Shown here: positions 28,246-37,400 of the stretch, piece by piece
Layout: each line of letters starts with the position of its first letter
Position numbering within the stretch: the stretch's first letter is position 1
Origin: Marivita sp030148515
GTDB lineage: Bacteria; Pseudomonadota; Alphaproteobacteria; Rhodobacterales; Rhodobacteraceae
NCBI RefSeq assembly: GCF_048006345.1
Contig: NZ_CP180351.1
Location: 2,294,001-2,358,000 of the forward strand
Length of the DNA stretch: 64,000 nucleotides
Direction of reading: 5' to 3'
Made by a program: the position numbers and the translations under genes
The notes under the pieces: generated by a model
Told to the model about the DNA's origin: nothing
Seen by the model: only the letters and a program-made list of their open reading frames with translations
The model's database searches: none

Positions 28246-28668
28246 GTGAACAAAACTCCAACCTGGTTATCTGCCTTGGCTCTGAGCCTGACGGCCTCGG
28301 TCGCTTCGGCGCAATCGGGGGCGCTGTCGGTCGAACTGAACAAATTCGAACCGGGAGACCCAAGCGGCTGCCAAGCCTATTTCCTGTTTCGCAATGACAC
28401 CGGAAAAAGCTTCGAGGGGTTCGAGATGAGCCTCGCCATCCTTGACAGCAATGGGGTGATCGACCGCCTGTTGTCGATTGATGCCGCCCCCCTGCCCGTG
28501 CAGCGCACCACGCTCAAGCTTTTTGCCATCCCCGAGATCGGCTGCGGCGACATCTCGGAGATCGTTCTGCACGATATGCCGGTCTGCAAGCCGCAGAACG
28601 AGGAGAACACGGATTGTTTTGAATTCCTCGAACTGGGCAGCAAGACCGACGCCGCTCTGGTGAAGTGA
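28246..28668 (+). CDS. Small secreted protein heading the Exb-type operon
   Basis: The 140-residue protein starts at GTG, eight bases downstream of GGGAGG, with a signal peptide (SALALSLTASVASAQSG, cleavage near residue 22). The mature part is a probable immunoglobulin-like beta fold (YFLFRNDTGKSFEGFEMSLA). Four cysteines (CQAY, IGCGD, PVCKP, TDCFE) could form two disulfides. I do not recognise a named family. Its stop is one base before the start of the ExbB-like gene, so it is very likely a partner of that complex in the periplasm. Confidence 0.8.
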   Translation: MNKTPTWLSALALSLTASVASAQSGALSVELNKFEPGDPSGCQAYFLFRNDTGKSFEGFEMSLAILDSNGVIDRLLSIDAAPLPVQRTTLKLFAIPEIGCGDISEIVLHDMPVCKPQNEENTDCFEFLELGSKTDAALVK

Positions 28669-28669
28669 C

Positions 28670-29293
28670 GTGTTGGACGCATTTGCGAATATCGGAACCG
28701 GCGGGCCGATCATTCTGTTGCTGGCCGTCATGTCGGTCTTTTCGCTGGCCCTGATCGTCTTCAAGATCGTGCAGCTCTTGCCGGTCACCAAGGGCGCGGC
28801 CAACCGCGACGCAGCGCTTGCCAGCTTTGAAGCGGGCAACAGCGAGGATGCACGGCGCAAGGCGGAAGGCGGCTCTGCCCCTGCAGACCGCGTACTGGCC
28901 TTTGCCATCAAGGCGCTCGGCGACGGACGGTCCGGCAGCCCCCTGATGACGGAACTCGTGCGGCGCGGAAACGAGGAGCTCACCCGCATGACCAGCCACA
29001 TCCGGCTGTTGGAACTGATCGCGATGATTTCGCCCCTGCTGGGCTTGCTGGGCACCGTGCTCGGGATGATCCAGTCTTTCCAGGAACTTGAAATGGCCGA
29101 AGGTGCCGCCAATGCGTCGGTCCTTGCCGGCGGGATCTGGCAGGCTTTGTTGACAACGGCCGCCGGCCTTCTGGTGGCGATCCCCGCAGCGGTGGGCGCA
29201 TCGCTTTTGTCAGGTCGCGCGGAACGCGGCGCGCAGCTCATCGAAGGGGCCATTTCGCAACTCATGCTGATCGCGGATCAGCCCACCAAATAG
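28670..29293 (+). CDS. MotA/TolQ/ExbB-family proton channel protein
   Basis: The 207-residue protein starts at GTG 28670. It has an N-terminal membrane helix (about 12-35), a cytoplasmic stretch, then two further helices at about 115-140 and 155-180 with the TolQ/ExbB pattern LLELIAMISPLLGLLGTVLGM and TTAAGLLVAIPAA. These proteins form the pentameric proton-driven motor that energises a TonB- or TolA-like partner. Followed by two ExbD-like genes and a TonB-like gene, it is the core of a self-contained motor distinct from the usual tolQRA-tolB-pal, since no tolB or pal follows. Confidence 0.92.
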   Translation: MLDAFANIGTGGPIILLLAVMSVFSLALIVFKIVQLLPVTKGAANRDAALASFEAGNSEDARRKAEGGSAPADRVLAFAIKALGDGRSGSPLMTELVRRGNEELTRMTSHIRLLELIAMISPLLGLLGTVLGMIQSFQELEMAEGAANASVLAGGIWQALLTTAAGLLVAIPAAVGASLLSGRAERGAQLIEGAISQLMLIADQPTK

Positions 29294-29301
29294 GGGCGGC
29301 C

Positions 29302-29742
29302 ATGCAAGACCCCGGCACATTCAGTCTCGCCCGGCACAGACCGCCCAAGGCATTAATCTCGCTTGTGCCGATGATCGACGTGATGCTGATCCTGCTGGTC
29401 TTCTTCATGGTCACCTCGACCTATCTCAACCTTGACATGATCCCAGCCGTGAAGCGTGCCGACGATCCAAGCCAAGCGGCCCCACAGTCGACGGAAGGGG
29501 CGGGCACGACGTTGATGATCCGCATCGGCGCGGACGGAATTCCCACCCTGCGCGGTGTCGGCATGGAAACACCCGCGCTTGAGGCGTTGTTCATCGACCG
29601 TCTTCAGTCCTCATCCGCGCTGCGCGTTCTGGTCCTGCCCTCGGGCGCTGCCAACATGCAGGCGCTCGTGTCTGTATTGGACGCGGCCACACGTGCAGGC
29701 GTAACCAATCTTCGGGTGGTCCGGCTTGAGGTGGCGGAATGA
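29302..29742 (+). CDS. ExbD/TolR-family protein, first copy
   Basis: This 146-residue protein has a short cytoplasmic N-terminus, a single membrane helix with the ExbD/TolR pattern LVPMIDVMLILLVFFMVTST (about 14-36, Asp at position 6 of that stretch), then a periplasmic alpha/beta domain. The conserved membrane Asp carries protons in this family. It starts eight bases after the ExbB-like stop. Confidence 0.92.
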   Translation: MQDPGTFSLARHRPPKALISLVPMIDVMLILLVFFMVTSTYLNLDMIPAVKRADDPSQAAPQSTEGAGTTLMIRIGADGIPTLRGVGMETPALEALFIDRLQSSSALRVLVLPSGAANMQALVSVLDAATRAGVTNLRVVRLEVAE

Positions 29743-30155
29743 AACTGTCGCGCCCGGTCACCAAGCAACCGCCCGAGACCATAGTTGCCCTGATCGACGT
29801 GGTCTTTTTCCTGCTCGTCTTCTTCATGCTGATCGGGCGGATGGATGCGACCGCTCCCTTCGATGTCAGCCCACCCACGGCTGCGACCGGGGCCGACATG
29901 CCGTCGGGCGGGATCACGGTCTCAGTTTCGGCAGAGGGAGATCTGGCCGTTGACGGGATCGCTGTCGATGACATCGCACTGGACAGCCGCGTTGAAGAGC
30001 GTCTGGCGGGAACATCCGAAACGCTCGTGCGGATCAATGCCCACCGGGACACCGAACTGCGCCATGTTCTGCCCCTCGTGACACGACTCGAGGCCCTTGG
30101 TGCGCGGGATGTGGTGCTGGTCGTAACACCAGAATCCGCGCCGCCGGTCCGATGA
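29739..30155 (+). CDS. ExbD/TolR-family protein, second copy
   Basis: The 138-residue protein has the membrane pattern ALIDVVFFLLVFFMLIG with the conserved Asp, and a periplasmic domain. It differs clearly from the first copy, so the motor probably uses a heterodimer, as seen in some two-ExbD systems. Its ATG overlaps the previous stop (ATGA), and its own stop overlaps the next gene. Confidence 0.92.
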   Translation: MKLSRPVTKQPPETIVALIDVVFFLLVFFMLIGRMDATAPFDVSPPTAATGADMPSGGITVSVSAEGDLAVDGIAVDDIALDSRVEERLAGTSETLVRINAHRDTELRHVLPLVTRLEALGARDVVLVVTPESAPPVR

Positions 30156-31759
30156 TGCGGACAGCGCTGATCTGGACACTGGCACTTGGCGTATCGGTCG
30201 CCGCACATGGCGCGGGGGCATATGCGGTCTACCTCGCCACCCGTCCCGGCGACATTCCGGAACAGCCCATTCCCGAAACACAGCTTGAACTGGCGGCCTA
30301 TCAGGTCCAGCGCAGCACCGCCCGGGAAACCACGCCGGACTCGGATCAGGCGCTTGCGGGTGACACAAGCGGCGCAGCACTGGGTCAGGGGCAGATCGCC
30401 ACCTCCCGCGCCACGGCGATCGAGGCGGACGCGACCGAGACCGCAGCGCTGGCCACGCAGGGTGACAGGCTTGCGGCAGAAGCACCCGAGGGATCGCAGG
30501 CCGCAATCGTGGACAATACCGCGCAAAGTATTTCCCCCGTAGCCGCGCCGCAAACCAATGCCGCCCCGGCAGTCCCCACAACGGAGGTCGCCACTCCCGC
30601 GACCCTTGCGGCGCAAAACCTCGAGGCGGTTTCTCTCCCTGCTGACGCGACTTCGACCGCAGCAGTGCTTCCAGTCACGGATCTCGACAGCGCCCAAGTG
30701 GTTTCAGTTACCCCAGCAACTCCCGCCGCCCTGCCCCTGTCGACCACCGCGGCAGTATTGGCTGAACCTGCTGTGTTCCGCCCTGAACAAACGGCGCTTA
30801 CCGCACCCGTGGCGCAATCGTTGAGCGCGCAGAACGAAACCGCCCAAGAGGCAGCGCCGAAACTCATAACCGTGGCGCAGAGACCGATGGACCGGGAAAC
30901 GGCAGCGCCCGTTGCGCCCAAGGCAGATCGGGCCAAGGCGGCGCTTGCGTTCGCGGGAACTGGCGACGGAACGGTTGATCCGGTGTCGCTCTCGGCTTTT
31001 CAGAGCTTCATGGAACCCGGCGACCTGAGCGGTGCGGCGGCAGAGGTGCGTGACGGCATTTCCGGAATCCTGAGCGCCGTTCCCTGCTCGCGCCTTCAGG
31101 TCGAATTCGATCCAACGGACAACACACTTGTGGTGGCGGGCCATGTGCCCGAACCCGAGCTTCGGTCGAGCGTCGTGGCCGCGATGCAGGCGCAAATGGG
31201 GACGGATATCCCTGTCCGCGATAACCTGCTGATCCTGCCCCGCCCGCAATGCGGGGCACTGTCCGGAATCGCCAGCGTGGGTCTGCCGCAATCGACAGAC
31301 CAGATCACCAACCCGCTTCTTGTTGGCGAAAGTACGCACGCGCGGGAATTCCGATACGCAGCGGGAAATCCGCTTGTGATGACCCTGCAAGGCGCGGATT
31401 ACGACGCATTTGTGTATGTCGATTACTTCGACGCCGACGGCAACGTGTTGCACCTGATGCCCAACCAATTCACCCCTCTTGTGCAGACACCCGCTGAAGC
31501 CGCACTGCAGATCGGCGCTGATGGCCCTCTCGCTGCCGGAGAACCGGGTCTCTATATCGAAATCGGACCTCCGTTCGGTCAGGAAATTGCGGTGGCCTTT
31601 GCATCGTCAGTTCCGCTCTACGATGATGTTCGCCCCCTTGTAGAACCCGCGGCCCCCTACCTGGAATGGCTCCGTACAAAGGTGAGCGAGGCGCGCGCAC
31701 GCGACCCGAATTTCAAAGGGGAATGGGTTTATTTCTTCGTGACCACGGCCGCGGAATGA
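30152..31759 (+). CDS. TonB-like membrane-anchored protein with DUF4384-like C-terminal domain
   Basis: The 535-residue protein has an N-terminal membrane anchor (about 1-30), a long Ala/Thr/Pro-rich linker (about 45-270) suited to spanning the periplasm, a BON-like module (about 300-370, LQVEFDPTDNTLVVAGHVPE) and a C-terminal DUF4384-like domain (about 395-530, DADGNVLHLMPN, SSVPLYDDVRP). Its place after ExbB-ExbD-ExbD and its layout make it the likely energised partner, in the role of TonB or TolA. The BON plus DUF4384 part matches the periplasmic end of the T6SS kinase at 1294 in order and motifs. The target is unknown. Confidence 0.85.
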   Translation: MMRTALIWTLALGVSVAAHGAGAYAVYLATRPGDIPEQPIPETQLELAAYQVQRSTARETTPDSDQALAGDTSGAALGQGQIATSRATAIEADATETAALATQGDRLAAEAPEGSQAAIVDNTAQSISPVAAPQTNAAPAVPTTEVATPATLAAQNLEAVSLPADATSTAAVLPVTDLDSAQVVSVTPATPAALPLSTTAAVLAEPAVFRPEQTALTAPVAQSLSAQNETAQEAAPKLITVAQRPMDRETAAPVAPKADRAKAALAFAGTGDGTVDPVSLSAFQSFMEPGDLSGAAAEVRDGISGILSAVPCSRLQVEFDPTDNTLVVAGHVPEPELRSSVVAAMQAQMGTDIPVRDNLLILPRPQCGALSGIASVGLPQSTDQITNPLLVGESTHAREFRYAAGNPLVMTLQGADYDAFVYVDYFDADGNVLHLMPNQFTPLVQTPAEAALQIGADGPLAAGEPGLYIEIGPPFGQEIAVAFASSVPLYDDVRPLVEPAAPYLEWLRTKVSEARARDPNFKGEWVYFFVTTAAE

Positions 31760-31919
31760 TCGCGCATCCTGCACGGGCTTTGACGCCAAACTTGCTTTGC
31801 GATCGCTCCCGTCTTACCCTTGGGTCAAGTACTGTGCCGGGCGAAACAGCCAAGAGCCATTGGTGGCGAGCCTGACCTTTTTTCTTTAATTCACATGTTT
31901 CAGCCGGAAAGCCAAAACC

Positions 31920-32630
31920 ATGATTTCAAAGACATCCACCACGCGGATTTTCGGACTTCCCGCGCTTATCGGGATGCTGGCGAGCCCGATGCAGGCCTCC
32001 ACGCCCGATCCGCTTCGCGCCACGCCAGACACGGGCATCGTCCTGCGCAGCGTGGAGCTGCTTTTTCCGCAGTACGCTCAGGTCGGCGGCGATAACATTG
32101 GCGGCAGTTCGGAGAACGAGTTATCCACCAACGACAGAGTGCGGGTGACCCCGACTGGCCCGGCTGTAGAGGCCACAACGGCGCAGACGAATATCATTCT
32201 CGCTCGAATGGATGAAGCCGAGCAGATCTGTGAATTCATGGGCGACGAATACCGTCCGGCCTGTTTTGCCGCAACCTACAGGCAACTGGCCGAGGAGATT
32301 CCGGCGAACGGTGATTACGAGGAAGCGCGCGAAGTGCTGCTGGATACGGCACGCAAGCTCGACAATCTTGTCCGAGCCAATGTCGACCGCCAGAAACCGG
32401 CACTTTCAGCACGGGTACGGCGCGAGGGAGGTGCCTCTGTGCCAACACCCCCGATGCGTGCCGTTCAAGAGTCCCGCGTCGCAGAAGTGACCCGTCAGGC
32501 GGCCAACATCCTCGAAGAGGCAGAGACCGTTCTGCTGCGGTCTGCAAGCTCCGATGCAACGCGGGCGATTCACTACCAGCGCATCGCGGCGGCTGTTGGT
32601 TCAAACAAGGTTCTTCTGCGGTCGAGCTAA
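31920..32630 (+). CDS. Secreted helical protein of unknown function
   Basis: The 236-residue product has a probable signal peptide (FGLPALIGMLASPMQAST, cleavage near residue 27). The rest is strongly helical with two cysteines (EQICEFMGDEYRPACFAA) placed for a disulfide. No family is recognised. It follows the TonB-like gene after 160 bp and ends three bases from the convergent caspase-like gene, so its transcript may overlap that one's end. Confidence 0.75.
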   Translation: MISKTSTTRIFGLPALIGMLASPMQASTPDPLRATPDTGIVLRSVELLFPQYAQVGGDNIGGSSENELSTNDRVRVTPTGPAVEATTAQTNIILARMDEAEQICEFMGDEYRPACFAATYRQLAEEIPANGDYEEAREVLLDTARKLDNLVRANVDRQKPALSARVRREGGASVPTPPMRAVQESRVAEVTRQAANILEEAETVLLRSASSDATRAIHYQRIAAAVGSNKVLLRSS

Positions 32631-32633
32631 CCT

Positions 32634-34139
32634 CTATTCCAGACCATACGCGGCCCGGATTCCCCGCTTGGTTCCGGGTCCGATATCTCCGTCGATGGTC
32701 CCATCGTAGAAGTTGAACGCCTGCAACTGTGCCTGCAATTCGCGGCGCGTTTCCTCGGCGAACATGGTGGGGCGCTCAAGCAGAAGGTTCAGCACGTCCT
32801 GGCTGCCGCTCCGCAACGCCGCATAGAGATACTGCGCAGCATCCTTCGGACCCTTGTCCGGGATAAGCCCGTCGTCGATCAGCGCGGCAAAATTGAACTG
32901 CGCTTCGGGATGACGCAGATCGGCAGCACGCTCGAACAGCTCCAGTGCTTTCGCCGGGTTGGGCCGCAGTCCCAGCCCACCCTGATAATGCAGGAAGCCT
33001 AGGTCGTTGATCGCATCGGCAAACCCCTGATCGGCGGCAGCCTGATAGAGTTCGAGCGCCCGTGCTTCGTCGACGTCAACGCCGATGCCCTGCTCATAAA
33101 GCTTGGCCAATTCCATCTGCGCCTCGGGGGAACCGCGTTCCACGGCGCGCTCAAGAAAGCTGACCGCCTCTGCCGGGTCAAACCGGCTGTCCTCGGGATT
33201 CAGGCGAATATAGGCCAGACCAAGCATCGACCGGGTGTCGCCCAAATTGGCCAAGGCCAGCAGCTGGGATTCCTGATCCGGACGCAGCTTCGACCATGAT
33301 TTCGCGGGTTCGGCTTCGGCGACCTCTGCCGTGCCTTCAGGCCCGCCGGTAAGATAGAACGGCTGGCCGGTCAGAGATCCGTAGGTGTACGGCTCCTGCA
33401 GGTTTTGGGTTTCCGCCAGCACCGCATCACGCACCTGCCGGAACATCAGGCTGATCTCCAGACCGGGCTTCGACATCTTTTCCATCAACGCCCGCGCATA
33501 GGGGCTGTTGCCTTGGGTTCCATCCAAAGCCACCTGCCCATCCTTTGCGGCAAATGCCACCAGAGTGCCGCGATCCGGGTTCGCAGGTGCAAGACCGCCG
33601 ACGCCGCGTGTTGCCTGATCCGTCGATTGAAGCGCCGATTGCACAACTGCATTGGTGTCGATGCTTCCCCCCAGCGGGTTGTCCCGACAACTGTCGAGAA
33701 TGACGATTCTCATGACACGGGCCTTTTCCACCACGGCCAGCATCTCTTTGAGAGAAACCGACTGGTTCTGAACATCGATGTTGGATTGCGGTCTCGCGTC
33801 GATCGGGATCAGGAAGTTCTCGCCCTGCACCTCGATTCCGTGTCCGGCAAAATAGATCAGTGCAAGGTCAGCCGTTTCGGACCGGAAGGAAAAATCCTTC
33901 ATGATCGTACGCAGTTCCGAAAGGCTCGCATCCACGACGCGGGTTACGTCGAATCCGATCTCGGTCAATGTGTCTGCAAGCGCTTCCGCGTCGTTGCGTG
34001 TATTGGTCAAAGGCGAGATCGCCTCGTAATCCGCCATGCCGATCACCAGCGCCACACGGTCCGGGCTGGCCCACGCAAGGGTCACCGAAGACCATAGCAA
34101 AACGGCGGGAAGGACGAACAGTCGGATGATGCGGCTCAT
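32634..34139 (-). CDS. Caspase-like (C14) peptidase with Sel1 repeats and peptidoglycan-binding end
   Basis: The start is taken at ATG 34139, giving 501 residues with a signal peptide (IIRLFVLPAVLLWSSVTLAW). The C14 domain (about 25-260) keeps both catalytic residues: His in YFAGHGIEVQGENF and Cys in VILDSCRDNPLGGS. Three to four Sel1/TPR-like repeats (about 300-430) follow, such as AQMELAKLYEQGIGVDVDEA. The C-terminal about 40 residues resemble a peptidoglycan-binding type 1 motif (AFNFYDGTIDGDIGPGTKRG). It is therefore a probable periplasmic cysteine peptidase tethered to the wall. It converges with the gene at 31920 and diverges from the RTX gene. Confidence 0.9.
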   Translation of the reverse strand: MSRIIRLFVLPAVLLWSSVTLAWASPDRVALVIGMADYEAISPLTNTRNDAEALADTLTEIGFDVTRVVDASLSELRTIMKDFSFRSETADLALIYFAGHGIEVQGENFLIPIDARPQSNIDVQNQSVSLKEMLAVVEKARVMRIVILDSCRDNPLGGSIDTNAVVQSALQSTDQATRGVGGLAPANPDRGTLVAFAAKDGQVALDGTQGNSPYARALMEKMSKPGLEISLMFRQVRDAVLAETQNLQEPYTYGSLTGQPFYLTGGPEGTAEVAEAEPAKSWSKLRPDQESQLLALANLGDTRSMLGLAYIRLNPEDSRFDPAEAVSFLERAVERGSPEAQMELAKLYEQGIGVDVDEARALELYQAAADQGFADAINDLGFLHYQGGLGLRPNPAKALELFERAADLRHPEAQFNFAALIDDGLIPDKGPKDAAQYLYAALRSGSQDVLNLLLERPTMFAEETRRELQAQLQAFNFYDGTIDGDIGPGTKRGIRAAYGLE

Positions 34140-34459
34140 GACTTGGATCCTATCACATGTTTGGCAATACACGCCCCTACCATACGGCGGGATCGCCTCG
34201 AATTCACTCACTTCTTTGCGAAATCCACCAAGCGGCAAGACTCTTGCTATCGTGCTGACGCGATCCTTGACTTAAGGACAGATTAACCGTCTGATTGGGG
34301 TGTCTGGGCCGGGAAACTCCGGGCATTGCTCCAAGTCGGCGATGCCGAAAATTCGAATTGTTAAGTCTTTAAAACGTCAGTCACCATGAACGCCGTCTCG
34401 CGCCCAAAATTTCAGTCGGCTTCAAACGAAGCCCATGTATTGCAAGACGGAAGTGCCAC
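34140..34459. other. Divergent intergenic region (320 bp)
   Basis: This lies between the caspase-like gene and the RTX gene. It is more AT-rich than its neighbours around 34350-34385. The RTX gene has GGAAG seven bases before its ATG. No promoter pair stands out enough to call, and no open frame here looks real. Confidence 0.35.
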
Positions 34460-37400
34460 ATGGAAGAATTCCCGGATTTTGACGATTTTCTAAGTTTCGG
34501 CGCAAACTATGGGAGTGCAACTGCAGGGCTTCCATCGACCGGTGGGATCAGCGGTTTCGGTGACCGCGACTGGTTCGAAGTCTCACTTATAGCAGGCACC
34601 CCGTACGAGATTCAGGTCAGAGGCGCGTCAACCAGCGACGGCACTTTGCTCGACCCGCTGTTTGTGGGGGTCTATGACGATCTTGGAATTCTGATCCCCA
34701 ACACGAACGACGATGACAGCGGCGTAGGGTTGAACAGTACCGAATTCTTTATTCCAAGCTACACCGGGATACATTATTTTTCGGTTGGCGACGCTGGTGG
34801 TACTATCTCCAACGGCGGGACCTACACGATTGAATTTTTCGACCTAACAATCCCGCAAATCGTCAACGAAGGCGACGATTTCACCTTCATAATCCCGACT
34901 GCGCTTCCTCTCGGCCTGTCTCCGCCCTTTCCTGGAACGGGGTCACCCGATGAAGTGATCTCCGACAGGCAGATTTCGGTCATCATCACCTCGACGAATG
35001 CGATCAACGGAGAAGACTTCACGGTCACATACAGCTTCGGGGTCAATCAATCCCTGAACTTCGCCGCATTGATCGACGAGTTGGTTGAAGACGATGAAGG
35101 CGTTTCCGTTCGTGTCGTCGGAACAGTGGAATGGATTATTCCAAACGCCTCCTCAAATTTTTTCCACACCAACCTTCTGGGCGGCTCAGTACAAGGCACT
35201 CTGATCACAACCCAGATCGATTACACGCGTAGTTTCGCAATCAACTCGGCCCCCTATGGCGTGCCTGATCCGATCACAAACTACTCGTTCACCGAACCCG
35301 AAATCATCGGCAATGTCCTGACGAATTTCGAGGATGGCAGCGGTGAACTTTTCTCGGTGATCCCCTTCACCTTTGACACACCGACCGCGACAGGCGAACT
35401 GTTGGCCAATGGGGATATCCAGATCACCAACGCAACCGGTGTGGACGGTGAAAGCCTCGTCCTCCGTTTCACCGCAATCGATGATCGGGGGGCGCGCACC
35501 AATTCCGAGCAAATCATCGAATTCGGGACGCTCGACGATTACCTGCCCGGCGATGACGCGCTGGTTTTTGGCAGCATCGACCTTGGCATACCGGAACTGG
35601 GCAGCGTCGAACAGCTGGGAGACCGGGATCGGTTTGTTGTGTCGCTGGATGCAGGCCAGCTGTACTCGATTAGTCTGGTCTCTGCCTCCGACGGCATCCG
35701 CACACTGGCCGACCCAGAGATTTTTGGCGTTTACGACAGCCTCAACGTGCTTGTTCCTGAATCAAGCGACAATGACAGCGGTCAGGGTCTGAACGCTTTG
35801 GTCGATGGCTTTGTCGTCGACACAGACGGTTTCTATGAAATCGAAGTGGGCAGCCACACTCCGTTCGGGCTTGGCGGCTATCAGCTGAGCATCATATCCC
35901 TTGGCGCAGCCGACGATTACCTGCCGGGCCTGTTTGCAAATACCTTCGGTTCAGCGGTTGTCGACGTGCCCGCGCTTGGAACCATCGAAAGTCTGGGCGA
36001 CCGGGACCGGTTCGACATAACGCTTCTTGCAGGTGTGGAATACAACATCTCGCTCGAAGGGATCGCCACGGGCGGCGGATCGCTTTCAAACCCTGAAATC
36101 ACCGGAGTGTTCTCATCCCTGGGCGCACTGATCCCCGGCAGCGCGGATAACGACAGCGGGGTTGGTACCAATGCGCTGGTCAGCGGGCTGACCGTACCGA
36201 CAGATGGCCTGTACCAGATCGAAGTGGCAGGCGCGCAGGGGACCAGCACCGGCGACTATACACTGACCGTGGAATTCGCCGGGTTCATCGATGATTTCCT
36301 GCCAGGTCTCGCGTCCGAGCTGGGCAGTGTCGCGGTTGGCGGACGCGCCACCGGCGAGATTGAAACCATTGGCGATATTGACGCCTTCCGCACCACCCTT
36401 CAGTCGAACACCACGTACCAGATCAACATTCGTGGTCAGGACTCCAACAACGGCACTTTGCTCGACCCTGATTTGCTCGGGATTTTTTCGAACGGTTCGC
36501 TCAGCGGTGCGCCGATCAGTTCAGTGCAAACGCTGAACAGTCAACTGATCGAAGACGACAGCATCTCGTACTTCACGCCCCAAACGGCCGGAGACTATTT
36601 CATCGCGGTTCAGGACGCGTTTGACGGTCTCGGGACATATACGGTCGAAGTCATCGACATCGGGATACGGGACGACTTTGCGTCAGACATCCAAACAACA
36701 GGAGCGATCGCACCCGGCGCGACAGCTTCAGGCCGGATCGACTTTGCTCAGGACGAAGACTGGTTTGAGGTTAGCCTCGCAGCAAACAGGCTTTACGAAA
36801 TCAATCTCGTGCCGCTCAGTGGCGGCAACGCTTTGGCCGACCCCTTCTTCAAGGGGATCTACGACAGCAACGGTGTCCTGATCCAGAACACCGCGAACGA
36901 TGACGGTGGCGTCGGAACGAGCAGTTCTCTTCAATTCGTCACGGATCAGAGCGGTACGTTTTATCTGTCCGCCGGAGGCTTCGGCAATACGACAGGCCAG
37001 TATCGGCTGGAGTTGAACGATCTGGGACCGTTGGATGACGGTCAGTTCAACATCACCATCGAGTTCGCCTCAGAAGATGTGTCCAACGCCTATATTTCGG
37101 CTTTCGAGGATGCTGTAGACCGTTGGGAAGACATCATCACCGGCGATCTGCCCTATGCCTTCGTTGAAGGCTACGGCTATGTCGACGACATTCTGATCGA
37201 AGTGGCGGTCGAAGACATCGAACTCAGCTTTGCAGGGGTCGAGCAAACGATCCTCGCGATCTCGAGCGTTCTGGACCAGCGAGATGGTCCATCCGGGGCC
37301 GGCGCATTGCCGACCTATTCCCGCATCGTGATCAACTCGGAAGAGGTTGGGACGCTTCTTAACCTCGATGAATTCGTCGCCAACACCATCGGTCGCGCCT

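Noticed and set aside
34269..34300. TTGACT followed by TCTGAT as a promoter for the RTX gene
   Set aside because: The -10 match is poor and the site is about 170 bp from the start codon; not distinguishable from chance.
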